Shown: piece after piece, positions 44,071 through 53,074 of the stretch
How positions within the stretch are numbered: position 1 is the stretch's first letter
Layout: each line of letters begins with the position of its first letter
Source of the DNA: BCD1 sp942492125
Lineage (GTDB): Bacteria > Bacteroidota > Bacteroidia > Chitinophagales > Saprospiraceae
DNA: 64,000 nt
Direction: 5' to 3'
NCBI GenBank assembly: GCA_942492125.1
Contig: CALODM010000045.1
Coordinates: 310,001-374,000, forward strand
Notes under the pieces: model-generated
The model's database searches: none
What the model was told of the DNA's origin: nothing
Seen by the model: only the letters and a program-made list of their open reading frames with translations
Position numbers and translations under genes: made by a program

Positions 44071-47000
44071 ATGAAAAAAGCTTCCTTACTATTGACATTC
44101 TTATTGTTGGCGACCTTATCCATGGTCGCCCAAAATGTGCCTGCTGGCATGAAATACCAGGCCGTTGCCCGAGATGCCAACGGCGAAGTACTGGCCCTCA
44201 AAAGCGTCGGTTTGGAAATTCAATTATTGGCAGGTGGCCCGGACGGGAAAACTGCCTTTTCCGAGGTTCATCAGATAACCACCAATAATCTTGGATTATT
44301 TACCATTACCATCGGCGAAGGGAAAAATAAATCCGGAATTCTGGGGGAAGTACCCTGGAGTGAATACGAAATTTGGATGAATGTTGGGCTTGATCCGGAA
44401 GGAGGCGAGCAATTTTCCACCATCAGTACAACAAAGTTGTTGACGGTGCCTTATGCCTTCCATGCAGGTACTGCAGATCAAATTGGATCAGGTACCGGGG
44501 CAGAAAAGACTGGTCCTTTTTGGAAAGTTACCGGAAATAGCCTCACCTACGAAAATTACCATTTTATTGGAACCGACGATGCTAAGGATCTGAATTTCAG
44601 AACCAATGACAAGGAAAGAATGGAGATTGACAAGGACGGAGACATCTTTATCAATAACAGCCTTGGAATTGGAGCGAACCTCGATGTAGGCAATGATGCA
44701 CACATCGGTCGTGATCTTGATGTAGATCGTAATGCGAATATTGATTTTGACGTACATATTGGCCAGGACCTCGATGTAGACCGCAACGCGAATGTTGATT
44801 TTGATGTAACTATCGGTCAGGATTTGTTTGTGGATCGTGATGCTGAAATTGGAGATGACCTTACGGTCAAGAAAAATGTAAATCTGAATACAGAAGGTGG
44901 CCAGACACTCAATAATGGTGACTTTACGGTGACCAATCTGAAGTCGACGCTTTTGTCCGGTACATTAACAGTTGACCTGGCAACGGATCTGAACGCCTCC
45001 CTGAATGTAGACGGACCGAGTAATCTTCAAAGTTCGCTTAGTGTAAACAATGGCAGCTCAACTACCTTGTCAGGAACCCTACTGGTACAGGATGATGCGA
45101 CATTCAATCAGCAGGTTTTACTCGACAATCCAGCCCTGAGTTCTACCTCTGTTACAACAGGAGGATTGGTGGTTAACGGTGGTGTTGGTATTGGTGAGAA
45201 CCTGAATGTAGGAGGAGCTTCTGCTTTTGGCGGCCCGGTAGATTTTGCCGGTGCGGTTTCCATTACCGATATTACAGAGTCTACCAGTACGACCACTGGT
45301 GCTTTGAAAGTTACAGGTGGTGTGGGTATAGGCAAACGACTCAATGTAGGAGGCGCAACTGCTGTTGAAGATGGTACGGAATCCACCAGTTCTACCTCAG
45401 GTGCCTTTAAATTATCAGGTGGAGCAGGTATTGTAAAACGACTTAATGTCGGCGGAATAACCACTGTCGAAAATACTACAGAATCTACCAGTGCGACCAA
45501 TGGAGCGTTGAAAGTTGTTGGTGGAGCAGGTATAGGCAAACGACTCAATGTAGGAGGCGATAACCAGTCAACAAGCACAACAACAGGTGCGGTAACGGTA
45601 GCAGGTGGTGTTGGTATTGCCAAAAATCTTAACGTAGGGGGAATAACCAAGGTTGATGCCGTTGCTACGGGAGCAACCGCCTTTATTGTAAGGGGTAGTA
45701 TTGCTGCCGGTGGAGGCGTTACCAGTAACCCTCAAACAACAGCCAGTCAGCACATTGCCAATTTTGAAAATACGGCTAACGGTCATGGAATTTCGATTAA
45801 AGTCGGAGCACCTATTCCACACAACAAAAACAACTTCATTACTTTTTACAATAGCAGTAACGGAACAGTAGGTAGAATTGAAGGAGAAGACAGTGACGAG
45901 GGTTCCGGAGATTTTGACAGAAACCGGGAATATAAAGACACAGAAGCCTTTGCGATCACTGATATCGCTTTTGCGACTTTAGATATCGTAATCGCTGGTC
46001 TTGAATCTGTTCAGGCAAGTATTGACTTGGCTGCAGCAGCATCATCTTCCACTGCTTGTGCCGGCCTTGGTGTTTGTATTACCACGCCTATTCCATCATT
46101 AATTATTGCTTCTATTGCTGAAGTTGCATTGAAAGTTGCAAATATCGTATCTCTCGGCGGAAATCTTGCCGAGGCAAGTGCGGCTTTAATTGTTTTTAGA
46201 AATACGCACAAAGCACTGGAGGGGATAACTTTTGCTTCAGGCGCTGAAGATTATGCCGAGTATTTGCCAAAATTGAATCCTGATGAAGAATTTTTACCAG
46301 GGGATATTGTCGGTGTGAGAAATGGATATATATCCAAGAATACAAATGGTGCAGACATGATCATGGTTGTTTCACTTAAGCCTGTTGTGTTAGGAGGTTT
46401 ACCTCCTGATGGCGATGTTTCAGGTTTGGAGAAGGTTGCCTTTATGGGACAGGTTCCAACCAGAATTATGGGTAAAGTAAGTCCTGGAGATTATATCCTT
46501 GCCAGCGGGTTTAATACTGGCGTTGGAGTTGCAAAGAGCCCTGACAGGATGAAATCTTATGATTACAAAAAGATCCTGGGTGTAGCATGGGAAGGAAAGG
46601 ATAGTGAAGGTATTGATTTCGTAAATACAGCTATTGGGTTGAATTCAAATGATATGGTTGACCTGTATGAGAAACAAAACAGGGAAATTGAAGCATTAAA
46701 AGATCAGATAGAGAACACAAATGATATTCTTGCGAAACTGGTTCCGGGGTTTGCTGAAGCTGCAAATATCGAAACAACGGATGAAGCTATTGATCATGAT
46801 CATGATCATGCTGAGCATGAAACTAGCTCTGTTTCTGCAATTGAAGACCAATTTCTTGATCATTCATCCGCAGACCAAATTGTATATTTTCCCATTGACA
46901 GAGAGCAATTGGAAGCAGGTTTAAGATTGGCAGAGCAAAATGCCAGAAGAGTTTATGAACAAAATGGTTTAGATATTATGGATCATCCTTTCTGGAACAG

Positions 47001-47115
47001 ATTATATACAGATCCAAACTACAAGGAAGAATTGTTTGATAACATTAAGGAAGAATTAAAGTATTCTTTCCATTCGCACCAGGATATTAATGATAGAATT
47101 ATTGAAAAGAAATAA
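44071..47115 (+). CDS. Surface-fibre protein A1: tail-fibre-like repeats, hydrophobic helical segment, GAEDYAEYL domain, coiled coil
   Basis: 1014 aa, not assigned to a named family. A signal peptide covers 1-20. An N-terminal beta domain (about 22-135, 'VPAGMKYQAVARDANGEVL' to 'LLTVPYAFHAGTA') is the one usual in Bacteroidota tail-fibre-domain proteins. Four units of about 18 residues ('DLDVDRNANxDFDVxIGQ') occupy 202-273. Repeats of 28-46 residues ('GALKVxGGxGIxKRLNVGG') lie at about 372-527 and resemble phage tail-fibre shaft repeats. After 'FITFYNSSNGTVGRIEGE' comes a hydrophobic Ala-rich helical stretch with Cys-x5-Cys (about 627-715). Then come 'FASGAEDYAEYLPKL' (about 721-735) and a beta domain recalling the peptidase G2 region of phage fibres, a coiled coil (about 860-890), a His-rich linker (HDHDHAEH) and a conserved C-terminal module. 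No T9SS signal is present. Confidence 0.8.
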   Translation: MKKASLLLTFLLLATLSMVAQNVPAGMKYQAVARDANGEVLALKSVGLEIQLLAGGPDGKTAFSEVHQITTNNLGLFTITIGEGKNKSGILGEVPWSEYEIWMNVGLDPEGGEQFSTISTTKLLTVPYAFHAGTADQIGSGTGAEKTGPFWKVTGNSLTYENYHFIGTDDAKDLNFRTNDKERMEIDKDGDIFINNSLGIGANLDVGNDAHIGRDLDVDRNANIDFDVHIGQDLDVDRNANVDFDVTIGQDLFVDRDAEIGDDLTVKKNVNLNTEGGQTLNNGDFTVTNLKSTLLSGTLTVDLATDLNASLNVDGPSNLQSSLSVNNGSSTTLSGTLLVQDDATFNQQVLLDNPALSSTSVTTGGLVVNGGVGIGENLNVGGASAFGGPVDFAGAVSITDITESTSTTTGALKVTGGVGIGKRLNVGGATAVEDGTESTSSTSGAFKLSGGAGIVKRLNVGGITTVENTTESTSATNGALKVVGGAGIGKRLNVGGDNQSTSTTTGAVTVAGGVGIAKNLNVGGITKVDAVATGATAFIVRGSIAAGGGVTSNPQTTASQHIANFENTANGHGISIKVGAPIPHNKNNFITFYNSSNGTVGRIEGEDSDEGSGDFDRNREYKDTEAFAITDIAFATLDIVIAGLESVQASIDLAAAASSSTACAGLGVCITTPIPSLIIASIAEVALKVANIVSLGGNLAEASAALIVFRNTHKALEGITFASGAEDYAEYLPKLNPDEEFLPGDIVGVRNGYISKNTNGADMIMVVSLKPVVLGGLPPDGDVSGLEKVAFMGQVPTRIMGKVSPGDYILASGFNTGVGVAKSPDRMKSYDYKKILGVAWEGKDSEGIDFVNTAIGLNSNDMVDLYEKQNREIEALKDQIENTNDILAKLVPGFAEAANIETTDEAIDHDHDHAEHETSSVSAIEDQFLDHSSADQIVYFPIDREQLEAGLRLAEQNARRVYEQNGLDIMDHPFWNRLYTDPNYKEELFDNIKEELKYSFHSHQDINDRIIEKK

Positions 47116-47207
47116 GGAAAACAGATATACTGATCTCATTTTTTCACTTCTGAGTGTAATCCTTATTGATAACTTTCATAAACAGGAAGAATTAAATAAA
47201 AGAATAA

Positions 47208-47237
47208 GGCGGTATTTAGGTCAAATTAAATACCGCC
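47208..47237 (+). terminator. Hairpin between A1 and B1
   Basis: GGCGGTATTTA (47208-47218) pairs perfectly with TAAATACCGCC (47227-47237); the sequence after it is pyrimidine-rich (ggcttctttc) without a clean T run. It may reduce rather than stop transcription into B1. Confidence 0.5.
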
Positions 47238-47278
47238 GGCTTCTTTCATTAAAACGCTCAGTATTTCAATTTCAATAA

Positions 47279-50200
47279 ATGAAAAATCATAAATATATGA
47301 ATTCGCTAATGAAGCGATTCATGCTCATGACCATGGCTATTGCTTTTTTTGCATGGCCTTCTGACGTGATGGCACAGTTGTCTCAACAAGTTGCACTGCC
47401 TACAGATGGGTCTTATTCATCTGAAGTTATACCTCAGGGAGCACTTCGGTATCAACGTCAACTCTATTTAATCACACCGGAAGAAATGGCGGAATCCGGA
47501 ATATCGGCCAATACAGATTTTAATTCTATTGGCTTTACCCTGGCTGCAGCACAAAATGATACAACCCGGGCTGGGTTTAAGTTGTACCTTGAAAATACAA
47601 CGGATATGGAAAGCCGTCTGGATCTTGATTTTTCGGACAGTATTTCAACAACGAATTCGTTGCTTATTGAGGCTTTGCCTCCTGGCGATTATGAATGGCA
47701 GGTACAGGCGGTTTGTGCCGGAGGTAATTCGGTTTTTACGGGATTACAGGAGTTTTCTACTTTGGATCTTTCCGGGTGTAATCGTCCGATCAATTTAACG
47801 GTTGATAATATTACATCCTCTTCGGCCACTTTAAACTGGTATGCACCGGACTCTCCCGGATTTTCCTATTACCGCGTAGAATACAAAACCTTTACCGATG
47901 CCAACTGGACCGCCGTTAGTCCGGATCCGACGACATTGTCTACGGCCATTTCAGGCTTGGATCCACAAACAAATTACCAGTGGCAGGTCAGGACATTCTG
48001 TGCAGCGGATTCTTCTCAATTGAGTAGTGGTACATTTACCACACTTAGTGAGGATAATTGTAGCGAACCGGCCTCTCTGACAGCAACAATTGATTCAGAT
48101 ACGTCAGCCAATCTGACCTGGACAGCAGCTGCAGGTGCCAACAGGTATGATATAAGATACCGCAGGGTAGGTACTTCTTTTTGGAATACGACCTTATCCT
48201 TTTCCAATAGTTTATTGCTGACATTAGGTCTCGACCCCGGAACCACTTACGAATGGGGTGTCAGAACCGTTTGTGATGCCGGCACGGGAGCCTACGTTTC
48301 AGGCACAAATTTCCAGACCTCAGGCACGGTTCCTTGTTATGCGCCCACCAATCCATATATTGACAATTTATCGGCTACCACAGCTACTTTGAACTGGACA
48401 CCAACCGACGGAGCCACATCGTATAATATCCGGTACCGGTTGAAAAATTCCATTTCCTGGACAAATGCGATTTTGCCGATGACGCAGATTGCCATTACCA
48501 ATGACAGTATTATCGTGCCGGATAGTATTGGCGCTTTTGTGGTACCGTTTGACGGAGCAACGACCTTTAACTATACAGGTCAGGGATTGTATGTAGCTTT
48601 TGAATATCAAAGAGTAGCAGGCCCGCTAACAACACTGAATAATGCATTGGCCACAGAGCGCAATTCAGTGGAAGTTGATGAAAATGGCATTGAAAGTCAG
48701 ATTGTACTGAGTCTTAACGGATATAATAAGACAACAGTTACTGCTCTTCCGGAGGTATTGATCGCTGCCAAAAAGCGGCCCCAGACAACCTTTGGGTCCA
48801 CTGCTTTTATTGATAGTGTTGCTGTAGAGGCCGTTTATGCACTGGGACATTATTCGACCAATTTTTCCGGCGACAATGAGGTGTCCGCTTTGATTTCAAA
48901 TTTTGCGGATGTAGCACGTACCTATACGGTTAATTTTAACGTCACCGGAGCAGAAACTTACACTGCTTCGCAGTCGGTCACAATTCCCGCAGAAGACACC
49001 ATGCTCGTTAGTTTTACGGGTTGGTTGCCGAGTGTACACGGACTGGATACCCTATCCGTAAGCATAGCCGGATTGCCGATGGAGAATGTGCTGGATAATA
49101 ATGAAGCCTTTTATTATACCAATGTGAATGCTTCTGTTCACGGCTTTGCTGACAATGCTAAAAAAGCCAGCTCCGCCGGCTTTGGAGCAGGGGCAGGTTT
49201 GATCCTGGCAAGACATTCCATGAATGGATGTGGAGCGGTGAACGCTGCACAGGTATTCATAGACTACTCGGCAGAAGGGGATACCCTTTACGCTGTATTG
49301 ATGGATGCCGCAGGAACTTTGATTGACTCATCAGATATTTTTATTCCAACAGGTGAAGAAGTCGATGCTTATCATTCATTCTTTTTCCCTAAAAGACTTT
49401 CTTTTGTCAACGAGGAGTATTATATAGGTTTGGCTCAGGTACCTACTGTACCGACCAAAACTTATTACCCGGTAGGTGTACAATGGGAAACGAATTACAT
49501 CCGGGAAGATGCTTATTACCGGGCAAATATTGATGGAACGATGTTGGTCGATCACCCGCTTCCCGGGAGGTTGATGATTAAGGCTGAGATTGTCCCAGGT
49601 GGAGAAACCCCTGTAATTAACGGAGATCTCACCCTTTGTGAAGGAGACATGAATACATTGACTGTTGCCAGCGCGAATACCCGTTATGCAATCAGAGTGC
49701 TCAAAGCCAGTTCCGAATTCAACGATCCGGGTTTGGCATCGAAGCAAATATTGGGTATTCCCGATATTTTTCCTGGATATGGATTAGTTACCGGTCAATG
49801 GATTAATGACGCACCAGATAATCCAAGAGAATATGTTGAATTGGAGTTTGCCAATCCTTCACCGATAAACTTTATTGATATTTACGAAACCTTGAATCCA
49901 GGGGCGGTGGATACGGTATATGTTAAAGATCCGGGTACTGGGAATTTCGTGATGGTCTACTCCGCTACCGCTTCCCCGGGGCAGCAGATAGCAACAAAAA
50001 ATCACATTACCTTCCCATTGACATCTTTTGATGTGTCGGAAGTTAGAATTGCTATGGCTTCAGATTCTGTTATGGGATATAATGGTATTGATGCCGTAGG
50101 AATTGGAGAGGAAGTGGCACCGAGTTTTACCAGTTATGCCTGGTCGAACGGAGATTCGGGTTCTTCTACATCTGTTGATATGGCAGGAACTTATGCCGTA

Positions 50201-52201
50201 ACGGTAACCGATGCGGGTGGATGTGTCAACTCCACAAGTGTCGTTGTAACCAGTCCCGACGAGATCACGCCTACAATTTCTATATTGGTGGGCAGTGCTT
50301 CTTTCTGCGAAGGATCCAGTGTGACGCTGTCTTCAGACCAACAATCGAATATCGTTTGGAGTACAGGGGAAATGACCCCCAATATTACAGTTTCTACATC
50401 AGGATCCTATACGGTGGAGTATGATGACGGGACGGGTTGTGGAGCGAAACCCTCTGATCCCATTGTTGTCACAGTGAATTCCTTGCCGACGGTAAGCATT
50501 ACCGGTGATTTAGCTATTTGTGATGGCGGGTCAACTACCCTTGATGCCGGAGCTGGATTTGCAAGTTATAGCTGGTCCAACAGCGCAACATCACAAACGA
50601 TTAATGTTAATACAGTTGATACCTATACCGTTTTTGTAACAGATGCCAATGGTTGTAGCAACTCAACGGAAGTGACTACTTTCGAAGGAGCACCCCCGTC
50701 ACCGGTCATTTCCGGCAGCTTATCGTTTTGCCAGGGAGCATCAACCAATCTTGATGCAGGTGCCGGTTATGCCAGTTATAATTGGTCTACCGGAGCTATG
50801 ACTCAAACGATTCCGGTCAATACGGAAGGTGTCTTTTCTGTTACAGTTACAACCTCTGCCGGGTGTACTGGTTCCGTAAGTACCTCTACCGTCATTAATC
50901 CGTTACCAACGCCAACAATTACCGGAGATACCGGATTTTGTCCGGGAGAAACAGCAAACCTTGACGCAGGAGCAGGTTATGCTAATTACAATTGGTTTAA
51001 TGGATCATCCTCACAGAGCGTTGCTGTCAATGCGGCAGGTACTTATGGCGTTACCGTCACGGATGGCAATGGATGTACCGGATCTGATAGTCAGATTGTT
51101 TCGGCCTTTACGCCACCTATGCCTCCTATTATTTCAGGAGGATTATCCTTCTGTGGAGGGAATACAACCGTTCTGGATGCCGGAGAGAATCTTTCCGCCT
51201 ATCTGTGGTCCACGGGAGAAACAACCAATACCATTGTTGTGGGTACAGTCGGGACTTTCAGTGTTACCGTTACAGACAATAACGGCTGTACGGGGATCGA
51301 TCAGGTTACGACCACGCTCGATGGTGAATTACCGGCTATTCCGGGTCCTGTAACAGGTCCTTCTATGGGTTTATGTGGAGCAACCAATTTGACTTACTCC
51401 ATTGCTCCGGTACCGAATACTGATTTTTATGTGTGGACCGTTCCGGATGGAATGACCATTACCAGCGGACAGGGAACCACCAGTATTACCGTCGATGCCA
51501 TTCCGAACTTCACTTCGGGAATAATCGTGCCTAAAGCGAATAATTCCTGTGGACAAAGTCCTACTTTCGGTCAGTCATTCTTATTGGTACAAGGATATCC
51601 TGATATCCCGGGTACCCCTCAGGGGCCGACAGAGATAGCTTGCCAGTCTGCGAATATCTACACCATTGATCCGGTTGCTGGTGCTGATTCCTATATTTGG
51701 ACCGTGCCACCCGGCGCAGCTGTTGTACTGGGACAAGGAACAAATACGGCCTATGTGAAGTTTTATAGCTTCAGTGGTTCTGGAGATATCTGTGTGGATG
51801 CTGTAAACAGTTGTGGTGTCAGTTTATGTTGCTTTGATAACTGTATAACGGTAACTTGTAGCGACATTATAGATCTTGCTGAACCCGGGGAAACGCAAAG
51901 CGAAACCTTCTCGGAGTATATCCAAAAAGATGGTGTTGAACTTATTGAGAATCTTGGAGTATATCCAAATCCAAATAATGGACAATTCCGCATGGAGGGT
52001 TACCTGCCTGAAGAAGGAAACTTTGAATTAACGGTCTTCTCAACCTTAGGAGATATGGTTCATTTCGAACCCAGAGGGCATAAAAATGCAGGTCTGTTGA
52101 AGGAAGATATCGCTCTTCCGGATTTGTCCGACGGTACCTATATTTTGAAAATTAAAGTAGGAAAGACGATATGGAACAAAAAAGTGGTCATCATGCGTTG
52201 A
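47279..52201 (+). CDS. Giant T9SS adhesin B1 (FN3, discoidin-like, Ig/PKD-like modules)
   Basis: 1640 aa. A signal peptide ends near residue 33 ('SDVMAQ'). A unique N-terminal domain carries 'YQRQLYLITPEEMAESGISANTDFNSIGF'. Fibronectin III domains with conserved Trp and Tyr follow (about 164-440, 'SATLNW', 'TNYQWQVRTFC'), then a mixed beta region. A discoidin-like domain (about 819-946) has 'VELEFANPSPINFIDIYETLNPGAVDTVYVKD'. SprB-like Ig repeats (about 946-1350) carry 'SYSWSNSATSQTINV' and 'TYTVFVTDANGC'. Two PKD-like Cys-containing domains follow (about 1350-1530), then the T9SS sorting domain (about 1560-1640, 'VYPNPNNGQFRMEG'). It should be displayed on the surface as an adhesin. It is a paralogue of the gene at 53075 throughout its length. 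Confidence 0.88.
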   Translation: MKNHKYMNSLMKRFMLMTMAIAFFAWPSDVMAQLSQQVALPTDGSYSSEVIPQGALRYQRQLYLITPEEMAESGISANTDFNSIGFTLAAAQNDTTRAGFKLYLENTTDMESRLDLDFSDSISTTNSLLIEALPPGDYEWQVQAVCAGGNSVFTGLQEFSTLDLSGCNRPINLTVDNITSSSATLNWYAPDSPGFSYYRVEYKTFTDANWTAVSPDPTTLSTAISGLDPQTNYQWQVRTFCAADSSQLSSGTFTTLSEDNCSEPASLTATIDSDTSANLTWTAAAGANRYDIRYRRVGTSFWNTTLSFSNSLLLTLGLDPGTTYEWGVRTVCDAGTGAYVSGTNFQTSGTVPCYAPTNPYIDNLSATTATLNWTPTDGATSYNIRYRLKNSISWTNAILPMTQIAITNDSIIVPDSIGAFVVPFDGATTFNYTGQGLYVAFEYQRVAGPLTTLNNALATERNSVEVDENGIESQIVLSLNGYNKTTVTALPEVLIAAKKRPQTTFGSTAFIDSVAVEAVYALGHYSTNFSGDNEVSALISNFADVARTYTVNFNVTGAETYTASQSVTIPAEDTMLVSFTGWLPSVHGLDTLSVSIAGLPMENVLDNNEAFYYTNVNASVHGFADNAKKASSAGFGAGAGLILARHSMNGCGAVNAAQVFIDYSAEGDTLYAVLMDAAGTLIDSSDIFIPTGEEVDAYHSFFFPKRLSFVNEEYYIGLAQVPTVPTKTYYPVGVQWETNYIREDAYYRANIDGTMLVDHPLPGRLMIKAEIVPGGETPVINGDLTLCEGDMNTLTVASANTRYAIRVLKASSEFNDPGLASKQILGIPDIFPGYGLVTGQWINDAPDNPREYVELEFANPSPINFIDIYETLNPGAVDTVYVKDPGTGNFVMVYSATASPGQQIATKNHITFPLTSFDVSEVRIAMASDSVMGYNGIDAVGIGEEVAPSFTSYAWSNGDSGSSTSVDMAGTYAVTVTDAGGCVNSTSVVVTSPDEITPTISILVGSASFCEGSSVTLSSDQQSNIVWSTGEMTPNITVSTSGSYTVEYDDGTGCGAKPSDPIVVTVNSLPTVSITGDLAICDGGSTTLDAGAGFASYSWSNSATSQTINVNTVDTYTVFVTDANGCSNSTEVTTFEGAPPSPVISGSLSFCQGASTNLDAGAGYASYNWSTGAMTQTIPVNTEGVFSVTVTTSAGCTGSVSTSTVINPLPTPTITGDTGFCPGETANLDAGAGYANYNWFNGSSSQSVAVNAAGTYGVTVTDGNGCTGSDSQIVSAFTPPMPPIISGGLSFCGGNTTVLDAGENLSAYLWSTGETTNTIVVGTVGTFSVTVTDNNGCTGIDQVTTTLDGELPAIPGPVTGPSMGLCGATNLTYSIAPVPNTDFYVWTVPDGMTITSGQGTTSITVDAIPNFTSGIIVPKANNSCGQSPTFGQSFLLVQGYPDIPGTPQGPTEIACQSANIYTIDPVAGADSYIWTVPPGAAVVLGQGTNTAYVKFYSFSGSGDICVDAVNSCGVSLCCFDNCITVTCSDIIDLAEPGETQSETFSEYIQKDGVELIENLGVYPNPNNGQFRMEGYLPEEGNFELTVFSTLGDMVHFEPRGHKNAGLLKEDIALPDLSDGTYILKIKVGKTIWNKKVVIMR

Positions 52202-52239
52202 TCCATATTTTCTGATCTTCATTTATAAGTATCAGTAGT

Positions 52240-52634
52240 AAACATGAGTTATCCCAAATTTTGGCTTAGGCCAAAATTTGGGATTTTTCGTGTACCTGGT
52301 TGATTTTCAATCTTCCCGGCGAGGGAACTAACGGCCTTATGGATTTTTGGGTAACAATTCTTAGTGAAGATTTTGAGCGCTTCGAGAAAGCACCCATGTC
52401 TGAGCCTGACGAAGGAAGAGCGAGCCTGCTGGCTGACAGGTTTGGGTGGGTGTACAAAATCGAGCTTAGAATTGTCCAAAAATATCATACAGCTTTGATT
52501 TTTTAGTTTCTTTTTATCAAGACAAAAAGAATGTAAATACCTGAAAAACAAATAGTTAAATAGCAATTCCGACATCAACCTCTGAAAAATAAATCTACCT
52601 TTTTAATTTTCAAAATGTGGGATGACTCATGTTT
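52240..52634. mobile_element. Candidate 395-bp inverted-repeat element (MITE-like) between B1 and B2
   Basis: A 24-base sequence starting AAACATGAGTTATCCCAAAT (52240-52263) has an inverted copy at 52611-52634 with two mismatches. Such terminal inverted repeats are typical of small non-autonomous elements, but no clear target duplication is visible and no transposase gene is present. The left arm also forms the B1 terminator hairpin. The interior holds short open frames on both strands (plus 52300-52506, minus 52249-52578) that I do not recognise as genes. Confidence 0.4.
52251..52288 (+). terminator. Strong terminator of B1
   Basis: ATCCCAAATTTTGGC (52251-52265) is perfectly complementary to GCCAAAATTTGGGAT (52270-52284) around a TTAG loop, followed by T. 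It lies 50 bases after the B1 stop. Confidence 0.8.
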
Positions 52635-53074
52635 TTATTCCGGCAATCCGGTTGGAATACCTTTCCGGACAATGTTTTCCAAGATATCCTCGTGCTTAAA
52701 TGGCAGTAATGAATGCAGTACGAAATATTTGATCTGTTGTTTTTTTTGTTTCAACGATAAATTACAATATATTTAGTATTTAATTATGGTTGTTCACCTA
52801 ATAATTAATTGACAAATAGGTCAAAAACAGGTAAAAATACCCTATTTTTAGTCGTGAATTAATCCGATCTTGCTTTCTGGCGTTCCATGTGTGCTTGATT
52901 TTGTGTGGCTAAAACTTAGAAAAGTTCCCCAGACAGGATTTGCCTCCTGTTTTGTAAAACGGCCTTTCTGATACTTATTGCTAAGGAGATTCTCCGTAAG
53001 ATTTGCCATTTTTCAGGCAGTATTTTCACTTCCGGGGGAGCATTTTCTCATATCCGTGAAAAACATGATCAATT
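52635..53074. other. Long leader region of B2
   Basis: Together with the inverted-repeat element this gives 873 bases without a supported gene. It contains the shared upstream motif at 52828 and stop-rich AT sequence. I saw no remnant of a second A-type gene here. Confidence 0.45.
52828..52850. promoter_or_regulatory. Second copy of the shared upstream motif
   Basis: CAGGTAAAAATACCCTATTTTT matches the 43331-43352 sequence in order and spacing (AAACAGGTA-n-AAATACC-TATTTTT) and keeps the GGTA/TACC arms. It lies about 245 bases upstream of the B2 start. Confidence 0.45.

Noticed and set aside
45185..45660. Possible prophage remnant because of tail-fibre-like repeats
   Set aside because: No capsid, portal, terminase, tail or integrase genes lie nearby; the proteins have Sec signals and a Bacteroidota surface-protein N-terminal domain.
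47090..47278. 62-aa ORF overlapping the end of A1
   Set aside because: It spans the hairpin at 47208-47237 and runs up to the B1 start; no family resemblance or signal peptide.
52249..52578. Open frames on both strands inside the inverted-repeat spacer (also plus 52300-52506)
   Set aside because: They overlap each other and the terminator hairpin and match no protein pattern I recognise.
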